Part shown: piece by piece, positions 55,830 through 64,000 of the stretch
Layout of the letters: each line of letters begins with the position of its first letter
How positions within the stretch are numbered: position 1 is the stretch's first letter
Assembly (NCBI RefSeq): GCF_000758685.1
Contig: NZ_CP009286.1
Coordinates: 5,313,001 to 5,377,000, forward strand
Reading direction: 5' to 3'
DNA: 64,000 bases
From: Paenibacillus stellifer
GTDB lineage: Bacteria > Bacillota > Bacilli > Paenibacillales > Paenibacillaceae
Program-made: the position numbers and the translations under genes
Notes under the pieces: model-generated
The model's database searches: none
What the model was told of the DNA's origin: nothing
What the model saw: the letters and a program-made list of their open reading frames with translations, nothing else

Positions 55830-58031
55830 CGCCCCGGCCTCCGGGACGGCCTTCGGGCGTCCCGGCCAGAAGGCCCGCTTCCCGAACAGCGTCGTGATCG
55901 CGGGCACCAGGAACGGCCGCACCGCAAAGGTGTCCAGCAGGACGCCGAGCGCGGTGATGACGCCGAACTGCACCAGCACCTGGATCGGCAGCGTCGCCAG
56001 CACGGCGAAGGTTCCGGCCAGAATCAGGCCGGCCGAGGTGATGACCGATCCGGTCTCGCTGACGCCTTCGGAGATGGCCTGCTTCAGCGGCATCTTCCGG
56101 CTCTTTTTCCAAATATTCGAGATCATAAAGATGTTATAGTCCTCGCCAAGCGCCACCAGGAAGACGAATGAATACAGCGGGATGGCTCCCTGGATGGCAT
56201 CGGCCCCGAGCAGGTAATGAAGAATCAGCCAGCCCAGTCCTAGAGCCGAGAAGAAGGACAGAATAACAGTACCCACCAGATACAGCATCGCCGTGATTGA
56301 GCGCAGATACAGCAGCAGAAGCAGCGCAATCAGACCGATAACGACCGGAATGATCAAATCCTGATCCCGGTTGCCGACTTCCCGGTTATCGTACTGTGTT
56401 GCGGTCTGGCCGCCGATCCAGATGCTTGCCTCGGGATTCGCCAGCTCCGATTCATCAAGCGCCTGCTCCACCGTCGCCCGCAGTGCCGGGATATGATCCA
56501 TGGCCTCCTGCGAATAAGGATTGGCCTTGAACAGAATCTCAAAAGACTTAATATTCGCGTTCTTCGCGCCGGATTTCGGATCGGCAACCGAATCCACATA
56601 GGACAGCGAGGACAGCACCGACTTCAAATCCTCCGGCGCAACTTTGCCCTGCGTGTCGACCATCAGGGTGACCGGCGCAAGCTCGCCGGGCGAGAATTGG
56701 CTGCCGATCAGGTCAAAGCCTTCTCTGGACTCCATGTCTTTCGGGAAGGAGGACAGCAGGTCATAAGTGAACTTGATGCCGCCGGAGAACGAAGCCAGAA
56801 TGCCGAGCACGAGCACAGAACTGATAACAACAGTCCACGGACGGGATACGACGAGTCGGCCGATCTTTCCTTTGCGCGAAGGCTTCTGGCTTGGAGCCGG
56901 CTTGCCCTTGGCCGCTGCCCGTTCCTTCTCCATATCGCCGGTGCGCGGAATGAAGGGAAAGAAGGAGGCGCGGCCGAAGATCGCCAGCAGCGCCGGAACG
57001 AGCGTCAGGCTCGCCAGGCCCATGACGAAGATGGATAAGCTGAACGGAATCGCGAACCGGTGGTAGGCTCCGTACTTCGCAAGCAGGAGCGCAAGCAGTG
57101 CGAGCACTACCGTGAAGCCGCTCATCGCGATCGCGCCGGAGGAGCTTCCGAGCGCACGGGTCAGCGCACGGCTGACGCTCCGTTCTTCATGCAGCAGTTG
57201 ACGGAAGCGGGAGATCAGGAACAGGCAGTAATCCGTTCCGGCACCGAACAGCAGCACGGTCATAATGGATACCGCCTGCGAATCAATCGTGATCACGCCC
57301 TCCTGCGCCAGCTTGCCGAGCAGCGGACCGGTCACGCCGTAAGCGAAGCCCACGGCAACAAGCGGAATAATCGCCAGCAGCGGCGAGCGATAAATCAGAA
57401 GCAGGAAGATCAGCACAAGCACGACTGTCGCAATCAGCAGTGAAACGTCGGCATCCTTGAATAATCCGGTGGCGTCAATGGAGATGCCGACGGGTCCGGA
57501 CACCCGGAGCGTCAGCTCACCGCTATCCAGCTTCGCCGAGCTGACGTCTGTTCCTGTCTCCTTCCGGATCATTTCCTTCAGCTCGGATACGCTGTCCCCC
57601 AGCTTGTCGCTATCCGCGCTCTTGTCATACAGGAGAGGCGTAACCAGCGTGCTCCCGTCCTGCGAGAGCTCCGCCTTCAGCGCCTGCGGAGGCAGCTGGC
57701 CGAGCGGCGGAACGGTGGCGACATAGGCAGGCGGCTGCTTCGCCAGGTTGTTATACAGCGCTCCGATATGAGCCAGGTCCTCATCACTCATACCGCCCTC
57801 ACGGTGCCACACCAGCAGAGCCGGAACGCCGTCATCCGACGGGAATTCCCGCTCGGCCACGGCCGAAGCCTGCACAGAAGCCGCGCTGTCCGGCAAATTG
57901 GCGGCATTGTTGTCTACCTGCGAATTGACTGCCGGCCACATCGCGCTTAATGCGCCGACGATGATGATCCAGACCAATAGCGTTACCCATTTCCCGGTAC
58001 GTCCGGCCACCCATTGTCTATAACCTTTCAT
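55815..58031 (-). CDS. MMPL-family RND transporter
   Basis: A 738-residue membrane protein of the MMPL/HAE2-like RND branch, with about eleven to twelve helices in two repeats and large extracytoplasmic loops after helices 1 and 7 (about 30-180, 430-545). MMPL features: LLFGAGTDYCLFLISRFRQLL and the second-half copy VALGEDYNIFMISNIW, whose charged membrane residues carry protons. Substrates are usually lipids or lipopeptides. The start ATG has AAGGGGAGG upstream. Its stop codon lies in the loop of a hairpin. No regulator is adjacent. Confidence 0.92.
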   Translation of the reverse strand: MKGYRQWVAGRTGKWVTLLVWIIIVGALSAMWPAVNSQVDNNAANLPDSAASVQASAVAEREFPSDDGVPALLVWHREGGMSDEDLAHIGALYNNLAKQPPAYVATVPPLGQLPPQALKAELSQDGSTLVTPLLYDKSADSDKLGDSVSELKEMIRKETGTDVSSAKLDSGELTLRVSGPVGISIDATGLFKDADVSLLIATVVLVLIFLLLIYRSPLLAIIPLVAVGFAYGVTGPLLGKLAQEGVITIDSQAVSIMTVLLFGAGTDYCLFLISRFRQLLHEERSVSRALTRALGSSSGAIAMSGFTVVLALLALLLAKYGAYHRFAIPFSLSIFVMGLASLTLVPALLAIFGRASFFPFIPRTGDMEKERAAAKGKPAPSQKPSRKGKIGRLVVSRPWTVVISSVLVLGILASFSGGIKFTYDLLSSFPKDMESREGFDLIGSQFSPGELAPVTLMVDTQGKVAPEDLKSVLSSLSYVDSVADPKSGAKNANIKSFEILFKANPYSQEAMDHIPALRATVEQALDESELANPEASIWIGGQTATQYDNREVGNRDQDLIIPVVIGLIALLLLLYLRSITAMLYLVGTVILSFFSALGLGWLILHYLLGADAIQGAIPLYSFVFLVALGEDYNIFMISNIWKKSRKMPLKQAISEGVSETGSVITSAGLILAGTFAVLATLPIQVLVQFGVITALGVLLDTFAVRPFLVPAITTLFGKRAFWPGRPKAVPEAGAESAD

Positions 58032-58164
58032 CGATTTCCTCCCCTTCTGAACGTGATGATAGTATTAAAATGAACGTCGGGTCATTTTCTCCAACTAATC
58101 ATACCCGCTCTGCCGTTAAAGAGCAAATCATTACTTCAGAATAAGGTGCTCCGTCCGAATCAAC

Positions 58165-58212
58165 AACGCCTCTCCCGGGCAGCCCTTCAGGGCCGCCGCA
58201 GAAGAGGCGTTC
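58165..58212 (-). terminator. Terminator of the yfiC-type gene
   Basis: Minus-strand aacgcctct pairs with agaggcgtt around a GC-rich interior that can also pair (ggcggccct/agggctgcc), then tgttg. It lies about 70 bp past the ABC operon's last stop. Confidence 0.65.
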
Positions 58213-58280
58213 ACTTCATAATGCTGCGTATGAAGCCAGAACGAGCTTGCGCGCGTCCAGGCTTATGTTATCAGCGCCGC

Positions 58281-60176
58281 TTAACTGACATCGGGCAGAT
58301 CGCCCTCGGAGAACTGGCTGTTGTACAGGTCGGCGTAGAAGCCCCCTTGTCCCAGAAGCTCCTCATGCGTACCCTGCTCGATCACCGTTCCGTGGTTCAT
58401 CACCAGAATCAGATCGGCGTCGCGGATTGTGGACAGACGGTGGGCGATGACGAAGCTGGTCCGTCCCTGCATCAGGGTGTTCATCGCCTTCTGGATCTGA
58501 ACCTCTGTCCGCGTATCGACGCTGCTAGTCGCTTCGTCCAGAATCAGGATCGACGGGTCCGCCAGGATTGCCCGGGCGATCGTCAGCAGCTGCTTCTGGC
58601 CCTGCGAAATATTGGAGGCTTCTTCATTCAAAATCGTATCGTACCCTTGCGGCAGCGTGCGGATAAAATGATCCGCATACGCGGCCTTGGCAGCCCGGAC
58701 GACATCGGCTTCCGAAGCACCCTCGCGCCCGTAGGCGATGTTGTCGCGAATCGTGCCGTTAAAGAGCCATGTATCCTGAAGCACCATGCCGAAGCGGCGG
58801 CGAAGGTCGCTCCGCTTCATGTCGGTGATATCGACGCCGTCGATCAGAATCTGTCCACCGTTCAGCTCGTAGAAGCGCATCAGAAGGTTGATCAGCGTCG
58901 TTTTGCCTGCGCCGGTCGGTCCGACAATCGCGATCGTCTGTCCGGGGCTGACTTGAATGTTCATATCCTCGATCAGAGGCGCATTCTCCTTGTATCCGAA
59001 CTTCACGTGGCGGAATTCCACGGCGCCCTTATCCTCGGAGGCTGGCAACGAAACTGCCGTTTCCGGCACTTCCTCTTCCTCGTCGAGCAGTTCGAACACC
59101 CGCTCCGCGGAAGCGATTGTCGATTGAATGATGTTGGCGATGTTGGCCGTTTGGGTGATCGGCATCGTGAACTGGCGGGAATACTGAATGAAGGCTTGAA
59201 TATCGCCCACATCGATCATTTTCTTGGTGACGAATATGCCGCCGACCACACAGACCAATACATAGCCCAGGTTGCCGATGAACATCATGAGCGGCATGAT
59301 AATGCCGGACATGAACTGCGCGCGCCAGCCGGAATTATACAGTTCGGCGTTAATCCGGTCGAACTCTTGAAGCGATTTGCGCTCCTGACCGAACGCCTTG
59401 ACGATCCGGTGGCCCGTATACATTTCCTCGACATGGCCGTTAAGCTGGCCCAGCGATTTCTGCTGGCCGACGAAATACGATTGCGACCGCTTCGTAATGG
59501 CCATAATAACCACAAAGCTGAGCGGCAGCGTAATGATGGTAATCAGTGTAAGCCATGGGCTGATCGTCAGCATCATGATGACCACGCCGATGATCGTGAC
59601 GATAGAGGTAATCAGCTGGGTCAAGCTCTGCTGCAGCGTGGTGCTGATATTGTCCACGTCGTTGGTGGCCCGGCTGAGAATTTCCCCGTGGGTCCGGGAG
59701 TCAAAATATTTGAGCGGCAGCCGTTCCAGCTTGCTGTTGATCTCCTCGCGCATCGTGTATACGACGCTCTGGGCCACACTGGCCATCACATATTGCTGAA
59801 TATAGCTGAACAGGGCGCTGAACAGATACAGTCCTCCCAGAATCAGCAGAATCTCGTTGATATAACCCCAATCGATGGAAGCTCCCGGGACACCCTTCAT
59901 CATGGCGACGGCGCCTTCGAACAGCTTCGTTGTCGCCTTGCCCATGACCTTCGGGCTGAAAATGCTGAACACCGTACTGAGAATGGCGGTAGCCAGCACG
60001 ATCAGAAGCTGGATCTGCTTCGGACGCAGGTAGCGGATCAGCCGGCGCAGCGTTCCTTTGAAATCCTTGGCCTTCTCAGCCGGCATGCTCATGCCGGGAG
60101 GGCCTCCTCCTCCAGGTCCGAAACCTCTGCGCGGCGGCTGCTGGGGGCGTTTGAATTCCTGATTGTTCTCGCTCAT
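58281..60176 (-). CDS. yfiC: ABC exporter, fused permease-ATPase (YfiC-like)
   Basis: A 631-residue half-transporter. An N-terminal disordered Pro/Gly/Arg-rich stretch (about 1-30, PQQPPRRGFGPGGGG) leads into six helices and an ATPase with Walker A GPTGAGKTT, signature ISQGQ and Walker B LILDEATSS. The Gln in ISQGQ replaces the usual Gly of LSGGQ, as in one half of heterodimeric exporters. Its ATG overlaps the YfiB-like stop (ATGA) and it belongs to the marR operon. Confidence 0.92.
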   Translation of the reverse strand: MSENNQEFKRPQQPPRRGFGPGGGGPPGMSMPAEKAKDFKGTLRRLIRYLRPKQIQLLIVLATAILSTVFSIFSPKVMGKATTKLFEGAVAMMKGVPGASIDWGYINEILLILGGLYLFSALFSYIQQYVMASVAQSVVYTMREEINSKLERLPLKYFDSRTHGEILSRATNDVDNISTTLQQSLTQLITSIVTIIGVVIMMLTISPWLTLITIITLPLSFVVIMAITKRSQSYFVGQQKSLGQLNGHVEEMYTGHRIVKAFGQERKSLQEFDRINAELYNSGWRAQFMSGIIMPLMMFIGNLGYVLVCVVGGIFVTKKMIDVGDIQAFIQYSRQFTMPITQTANIANIIQSTIASAERVFELLDEEEEVPETAVSLPASEDKGAVEFRHVKFGYKENAPLIEDMNIQVSPGQTIAIVGPTGAGKTTLINLLMRFYELNGGQILIDGVDITDMKRSDLRRRFGMVLQDTWLFNGTIRDNIAYGREGASEADVVRAAKAAYADHFIRTLPQGYDTILNEEASNISQGQKQLLTIARAILADPSILILDEATSSVDTRTEVQIQKAMNTLMQGRTSFVIAHRLSTIRDADLILVMNHGTVIEQGTHEELLGQGGFYADLYNSQFSEGDLPDVS

Positions 60177-61945
60177 GCGATCTCCTCCTCTGACAGCTGC
60201 GAGGATACGATCTCGCGGTATACCTCGCTATTTGCAAGCAATTCGCGGTGATTGCCGATTCCGGCGATCCGGCCTTCATCCAGCACGATGATCCGGTCGG
60301 CGTCCATGACGGTGCTGACCCGCTGGGCGACAATCAGAACTGTCGACTCGGTTGTCTCTCCCTTCAGAGCGGCGCGCAGCTTCGCGTCGGTCTTGAAGTC
60401 AAGCGCCGAGAAGCTGTCGTCGAACAGATAGATTTCCGGTTTCCGCACAAGAGCCCGCGCAATCGACAGGCGCTGCTTCTGCCCGCCGGACACATTGCCT
60501 CCGCCCTGGGCAATCTCCGAATCGAAGCCGTCCTTCATCTTGGAGACGAAATCGAGCGCCTGCGCTACCTCGGCTGCATGACGGACTTCCTCGTCGGTTG
60601 CGTCTTCCTTGCCGTACTTGATATTTTCAGTGACAGTACCCGTGAACAGGACGGCCTTCTGCGGCACATAGCCGATTTTCGCCCGAAGCTCTTCCTGCGT
60701 CATTTCACGGACATCCACGCCGTCCACCAGCACCTGGCCCCCTACGACATCGTAGAACCGGGGAATCAGGCTGAGCATCGTCGATTTGCCGGAGCCCGTA
60801 CCGCCGATAATGGCCGTGACTTCGCCGGGGCGCGCGCTGAACGTGATGTCCGAAATCGCCGGCTGCTCCGCTCCCGGATAGGAGAAGGAGACTTCCTTGA
60901 ATTCCACATAGCCCCGAAGCGGCTGATCGGATTCCACTGCCTCGGTGAGGTCTGTCTCCGATTCGTTCAGCCCCGACACTTTAACCTCGGGATCGGTAAT
61001 TTCCGGAACCATATCAAGCACTTCATTGATCCGGATCGCAGATGCGGATGCCCGCGGAATCAATACGAACATCATGGAGACCATAACGAGCGAGAACATG
61101 ATCTGCATCGCGTATTGAATGAACGCCATCAGCGAGCCGACCTGCAGGTTCCCATTGCCAATGCGTATGCCGCCGAAATACAGGATAGCGATCATGGAAA
61201 AGTTCATCACGAACATCATCATCGGCATCAGCAGCGCCATGATCTTGTTAACCTTGATTGCGGTATCCGTCAAATCGCGGTTGGCCGCGGTAAAGCGTCT
61301 GTTCTCATGCTCCGTGCGGTTGAAGGAGCGAATGACGCGGATGCCGACCAGATGCTCGCGGAGCACAAGGTTGAGTTTATCCAGCTTGACCTGAATAGCC
61401 TTGAACAGCGGCAGCCCTCTCATGCCTACAGAAGCGATGGCCAGCACGAGCACCGGGACCACCACTACGAAAATAAGGGACAGCTTCGCATCCTCGGACA
61501 CCGCCATAATCAGACCGCCGATCATCATCATCGGAGCGCCGACCATCATCCGCAGCATCATCGTGAGGACGGTCTGAACCTGCGTGATATCATTCGTCGT
61601 CCGGGTAATCAGGGAGGCCGTTCCGAGCTTGTCGAACTCGGTCAGCGTAAAATTCTCTACATGGTTGAACACACGGGACCGGATCCGCTGTCCGAAACCT
61701 ACGGATACCCGCGCTGACAGGAAGCTCGCAACGATCGAGCAGATCGCGCCGCCGCCCGCAACAAGCAGCATGAATCCGCCGATCTGCCAAATGTATGACC
61801 GGTCTCCCTGAACAATGCCCTTATCCACGATGTCCGACATCAGTGTAGGCAGGTACAAATCGCCCATCGACTGGAGGAACACCAGCAGAAGAATCGCGGT
61901 AATCGGCAGCCAGTATGGCTTTAACTGTCTGAATAGTTTAATCAT
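60173..61945 (-). CDS. yfiB: ABC exporter, fused permease-ATPase (YfiB-like)
   Basis: A 590-residue half-transporter: six helices in the first 320 residues, then Walker A GGTGSGKST, signature VSGGQKQRLSIARAL and FDDSFSALD, where Asp replaces the catalytic Glu after Walker B. That is the hallmark of the degenerate subunit in heterodimeric exporters. It pairs with the downstream YfiC-like protein. The ATG at 61945 is favoured by GGAG nine bases upstream; an ATG three codons earlier (61954) also opens. It overlaps the marR gene. Confidence 0.92.
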   Translation of the reverse strand: MIKLFRQLKPYWLPITAILLLVFLQSMGDLYLPTLMSDIVDKGIVQGDRSYIWQIGGFMLLVAGGGAICSIVASFLSARVSVGFGQRIRSRVFNHVENFTLTEFDKLGTASLITRTTNDITQVQTVLTMMLRMMVGAPMMMIGGLIMAVSEDAKLSLIFVVVVPVLVLAIASVGMRGLPLFKAIQVKLDKLNLVLREHLVGIRVIRSFNRTEHENRRFTAANRDLTDTAIKVNKIMALLMPMMMFVMNFSMIAILYFGGIRIGNGNLQVGSLMAFIQYAMQIMFSLVMVSMMFVLIPRASASAIRINEVLDMVPEITDPEVKVSGLNESETDLTEAVESDQPLRGYVEFKEVSFSYPGAEQPAISDITFSARPGEVTAIIGGTGSGKSTMLSLIPRFYDVVGGQVLVDGVDVREMTQEELRAKIGYVPQKAVLFTGTVTENIKYGKEDATDEEVRHAAEVAQALDFVSKMKDGFDSEIAQGGGNVSGGQKQRLSIARALVRKPEIYLFDDSFSALDFKTDAKLRAALKGETTESTVLIVAQRVSTVMDADRIIVLDEGRIAGIGNHRELLANSEVYREIVSSQLSEEEIA

Positions 61946-62417
61946 CTTCGTCATCTCCGTTCATCGGTAAGTCTTCAAGCCGGGGCGGCGGATTCTGACT
62001 GATAAATTCCTTAACCTTTATCAGCAGATCGGCCAGCCGGTCGCTGTCTTCCTCTCCCAGGAATTCGACCAGCTTGCCCAGCACATAATCTCTGTGCTTT
62101 CTGGCTTTGTCCGTAACCCTTATGCCCCGTTCGGTCAGAGCTACGCGTACGACCCGCCGGTCCGAAGGATCCGGTTCGCGCCGCACCATTCCTTTGGCTT
62201 CAAGACTGTTAATCAATTGAGTTACCGTAGGAGGCGTGAGACCCAGAAAACGGCTGAGCTCGGATACCTTGAGTCCCTGTACATTCTCGCTGTGATCGAC
62301 ATGATGAGCCAGGGAAATCATCAGCGTCATTTCGCTTGGCTTGTTGCCATCCAACCTCTGCTTCCAATCCGCTTTATGAAACTGATGCAGAGCGGCAAAA
62401 AGCTTATGCCCCGTCAC
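61938..62417 (-). CDS. MarR-family regulator of the ABC operon
   Basis: A 159-residue MarR repressor. The wing-helix core is SELSRFLGLTPPTVTQLINSLEAKGMVRREPDPSDRRVVRVALTERG, all conserved. Start here is the GTG at 62417, whose ribosome site is poor. An ATT nine codons upstream (62444) has GGAGGG at six bases and extends the protein with IGVKDENNR. The true start may be that. First gene of an operon with two ABC half-transporters, so it most likely regulates drug-inducible export. An upstream TTAGG-cta-CCTAA palindrome is a likely operator. Confidence 0.9.
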   Translation of the reverse strand: MTGHKLFAALHQFHKADWKQRLDGNKPSEMTLMISLAHHVDHSENVQGLKVSELSRFLGLTPPTVTQLINSLEAKGMVRREPDPSDRRVVRVALTERGIRVTDKARKHRDYVLGKLVEFLGEEDSDRLADLLIKVKEFISQNPPPRLEDLPMNGDDEDD

Positions 62418-62531
62418 CCGGTTATTCTCGTCCTTTACCCCAATGGTACTCCCTCCATTCCTTTGTTCATCCCTTCCATTTCATTAGCATGCCTATTATT
62501 TTGCAACACAAATAATTAAACAATGTATTAT

Positions 62532-62544
62532 TTAGGCTACCTAA
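62532..62544. promoter_or_regulatory. Candidate MarR operator
   Basis: TTAGG-cta-CCTAA inverted repeat, in an AT-rich stretch about 90-130 bp upstream of the marR start and extended by att/aat on both sides. Position and form suit MarR autorepression; inference only. Confidence 0.5.
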
Positions 62545-62626
62545 TTATATTTCTGCAAAATACTTCTGTCAATTTTCGAAACCGCTCTCATTGTTACAAT
62601 CTTTTTAAGATGACTTCGAGGTGTCC

Positions 62627-62667
62627 GCGCACAAAAAGACCCCGCAGCCGGTAACGGCAGAAGGGTC
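62627..62667 (-). terminator. Terminator of Spo0E-like gene
   Basis: Minus-strand gaccc/gggtc with an inner tgccg-ttac-cggc stem, then TTTTTGTG. It lies about 30-65 bp past the Spo0E-like stop. Confidence 0.7.
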
Positions 62668-62693
62668 AGGGATTATATGTGGGGATTATTCGA

Positions 62694-62960
62694 TTAGTTC
62701 ATTCTTCTTCGGGAAGGAGGGGCCTCGCCATCATAAATCCCGCCGCCCTGGCGGCTGCGCAAATTCTCCATCATTTTGTGTTGGGCAAGCAGAATATAGC
62801 GGTCCAGGCGCTCACTTAATTCTACAACTGCACGGTCGCTGAGACTCCGTTCGCGAGCAATCTCAAGCAGCTCTCCGCGAAGACTCTCAATGGTCACCAG
62901 CAATTCCTCATCCCGGGATTCATGGATATATTCATTACGATAAATAGAATTCTGAAGCAC
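62694..62960 (-). CDS. Spo0E-family aspartyl-phosphate phosphatase
   Basis: An 88-residue helical hairpin protein. The core reads EELLVTIESLRGELLEIARERSLSDRAVVELSERLDRYILLAQ; the SERLDRYI element is the Spo0E signature that removes phosphate from Spo0A. The C-terminal tail is Arg/Gly-rich. The GTG at 62960 is chosen for GAAGGTGA upstream; GTG at 62969 and a longer open frame also exist. Presence indicates that the organism sporulates. Confidence 0.8.
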   Translation of the reverse strand: MLQNSIYRNEYIHESRDEELLVTIESLRGELLEIARERSLSDRAVVELSERLDRYILLAQHKMMENLRSRQGGGIYDGEAPPSRRRMN

Positions 62961-63039
62961 CTTAGTCACCTTCTCTCTATTCCTGCTTCCCCTATTATAA
63001 CGCATAGAACACAAAAAGATAATTTGCAGAAAAAGAAAA

Positions 63040-63963
63040 TTATGTCGATGAATCAACTTTTTTCTTCCCCGGATCTCCTTTGTCCTTGAGAAGACCCTGG
63101 GCGAAGCCGATCCACTCACGGGCGGCGAACGATAAATACCGGTCCTTCCGCCAAATCATGCCGAGCTGCCAGGGAATGACCGGGTCAGTCATGGCCAGGA
63201 TCGAGATGCGGGAACGGTCCATATCCCGGCAGATCGTCTGCGGCAGCAGGCCGATACCGAGTCCCGCCGCTACCATCTGGGCGATCAAATCCCACTGCGA
63301 GCTTTCATATACAACCCGCGGCTGAAAGCCTGCCTTCACGCATGCATCGATCACCCGGTCATGAAGTGCGAAATCCTCCTGGAACAGGACGAACTCCTCC
63401 TCCTTCAGCTCCGCCAGGCTCACCGACTTTCTCCCCTCCAGCCGGTGGCCGGCCGGGACCAGCAGCTCCAGCCGCTCCTCGGCGAATGTGAAGACATGGA
63501 ACTTCGTCTCATCCACGGGAAGCACGGCCATGCCGATGTCCAGAATCCCGTTCTCCACGTCGTTCTCCACCTTCTTCGCGCCATCCTCATACAGACGGAT
63601 CGTCACCTTCGGGTACTTCCTGTGGAACTGGCCGATGACCGCAGGGAAGAAGTTCGCGCCCACCATAGGCGGCAGGCCGATCCGGACATGCCCCTTCTTC
63701 AGCTTACGCAGGCTGTCCAGCTCGGAGGACAGACTGTGAAAGGACTCGACGATATTCTGGGCCTTGGCCAGCAAAATCTCGCCGGCATCAGTCAGCTTGA
63801 CGCTTTTTCCTTCCCGGTAGAACAGATCGGCCCCGAGTTCCTCTTCGATCTGCCGGATCATTTTGCTGACGGTAGGCTGAGTGATATACAGCGCTTTGGC
63901 CGCTTTGGAGAAGCTGCCAAGCCGGGCCGCCTCCACGAAATACTGCAGTTGCCGAATATCCAT
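63040..63963 (-). CDS. LysR-family transcriptional regulator
   Basis: A 307-residue regulator. The winged helix at 1-60 reads MDIRQLQYFVEAARLGSFSKAAKALYITQPTVSKMIRQIEEELGADLF, followed by the two-lobe effector domain (about 90-295) with VRIGLPPMVGANFFPAVI. It is close to the CidR/YwbI/CynR group in wording but the target cannot be named, since its divergent neighbour lies outside the window. Start ATG behind TAGGAGG. Complete. Confidence 0.92.
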   Translation of the reverse strand: MDIRQLQYFVEAARLGSFSKAAKALYITQPTVSKMIRQIEEELGADLFYREGKSVKLTDAGEILLAKAQNIVESFHSLSSELDSLRKLKKGHVRIGLPPMVGANFFPAVIGQFHRKYPKVTIRLYEDGAKKVENDVENGILDIGMAVLPVDETKFHVFTFAEERLELLVPAGHRLEGRKSVSLAELKEEEFVLFQEDFALHDRVIDACVKAGFQPRVVYESSQWDLIAQMVAAGLGIGLLPQTICRDMDRSRISILAMTDPVIPWQLGMIWRKDRYLSFAAREWIGFAQGLLKDKGDPGKKKVDSST

Positions 63964-64000
63964 GTACAGTCGCCTCCTATATAGATAAACGGAATGATTA

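Overview
The window looks like chromosomal DNA of a high-GC, spore-forming Bacilli member, most likely Paenibacillus or a close relative. This is inferred from the strong AGGAGG-type ribosome binding sites, a Spo0E-family phosphatase gene, a type 2 isopentenyl-diphosphate isomerase, a UbiB kinase paired with a phasin-like protein, a bacterial GlnRS, a YfiB/YfiC-type ABC pair behind a MarR gene, and the gene content overall. No rRNA, tRNA, complete insertion sequence, prophage or CRISPR array was seen. Genes lie on both strands in short operons, most of them closed by clear intrinsic terminators.

Layout. 1-4.6 kb: 5' end of ychF, a 1-kb gene-free stretch with degenerate tandem repeats, a GNAT gene, fni and a cardiolipin synthase. 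4.7-9.3 kb: a TetR regulator with its promoter and operator, then an RND efflux pump carrying an unusual Gly/Ala-rich insert. 9.3-16.5 kb: a gluconokinase-like gene, a TorD-like chaperone divergent from moaA, a LysE exporter divergent from a MocR regulator, and an AT-richer hydrolase gene. 16.7-22.3 kb: an ABC exporter-response regulator-histidine kinase operon, mobA and an MFS gene. 22.5-26.2 kb: an ECF sigma, anti-sigma and ABC-2 transporter operon. 26.5-31.8 kb: glnS, small acetyltransferases, a MOSC protein and an MFS gene.

31.9-39.4 kb is the most coherent metabolic stretch: a molybdopterin oxidoreductase, a formate/nitrite channel (FocA type), an NADH oxidase and formate-tetrahydrofolate ligase. 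Paired TGTGA-N6-TCACA-type palindromes (FNR/Rex class) precede focA and nox, and one more lies upstream of fhs. Together with moaA, mobA and the TorD-like chaperone elsewhere in the window this suggests oxygen- or redox-controlled molybdoenzyme and formate metabolism. A decayed fosB relic sits inside this stretch. Just beyond fhs is a structured leader that resembles a yjdF-type riboswitch, in front of a frameshifted YjdF-like start.

40-55.5 kb: a luciferase-like monooxygenase, a VanY-type carboxypeptidase, a DEAD-box helicase with four 75-bp repeats in its Arg/Gly-rich tail, UbiB with a phasin-like partner, ThuA-like, HemD, a chemotaxis receptor, a PerR-like regulator, a diguanylate cyclase, a FAD-Rieske oxidoreductase, an SDR and an HmoA-like monooxygenase. 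55.5-55.8 kb is a GC-rich gap packed with seven separate hairpins. 55.8-64 kb: an MMPL transporter, a marR-yfiB-yfiC-type multidrug ABC operon, a Spo0E-like gene and a LysR regulator.
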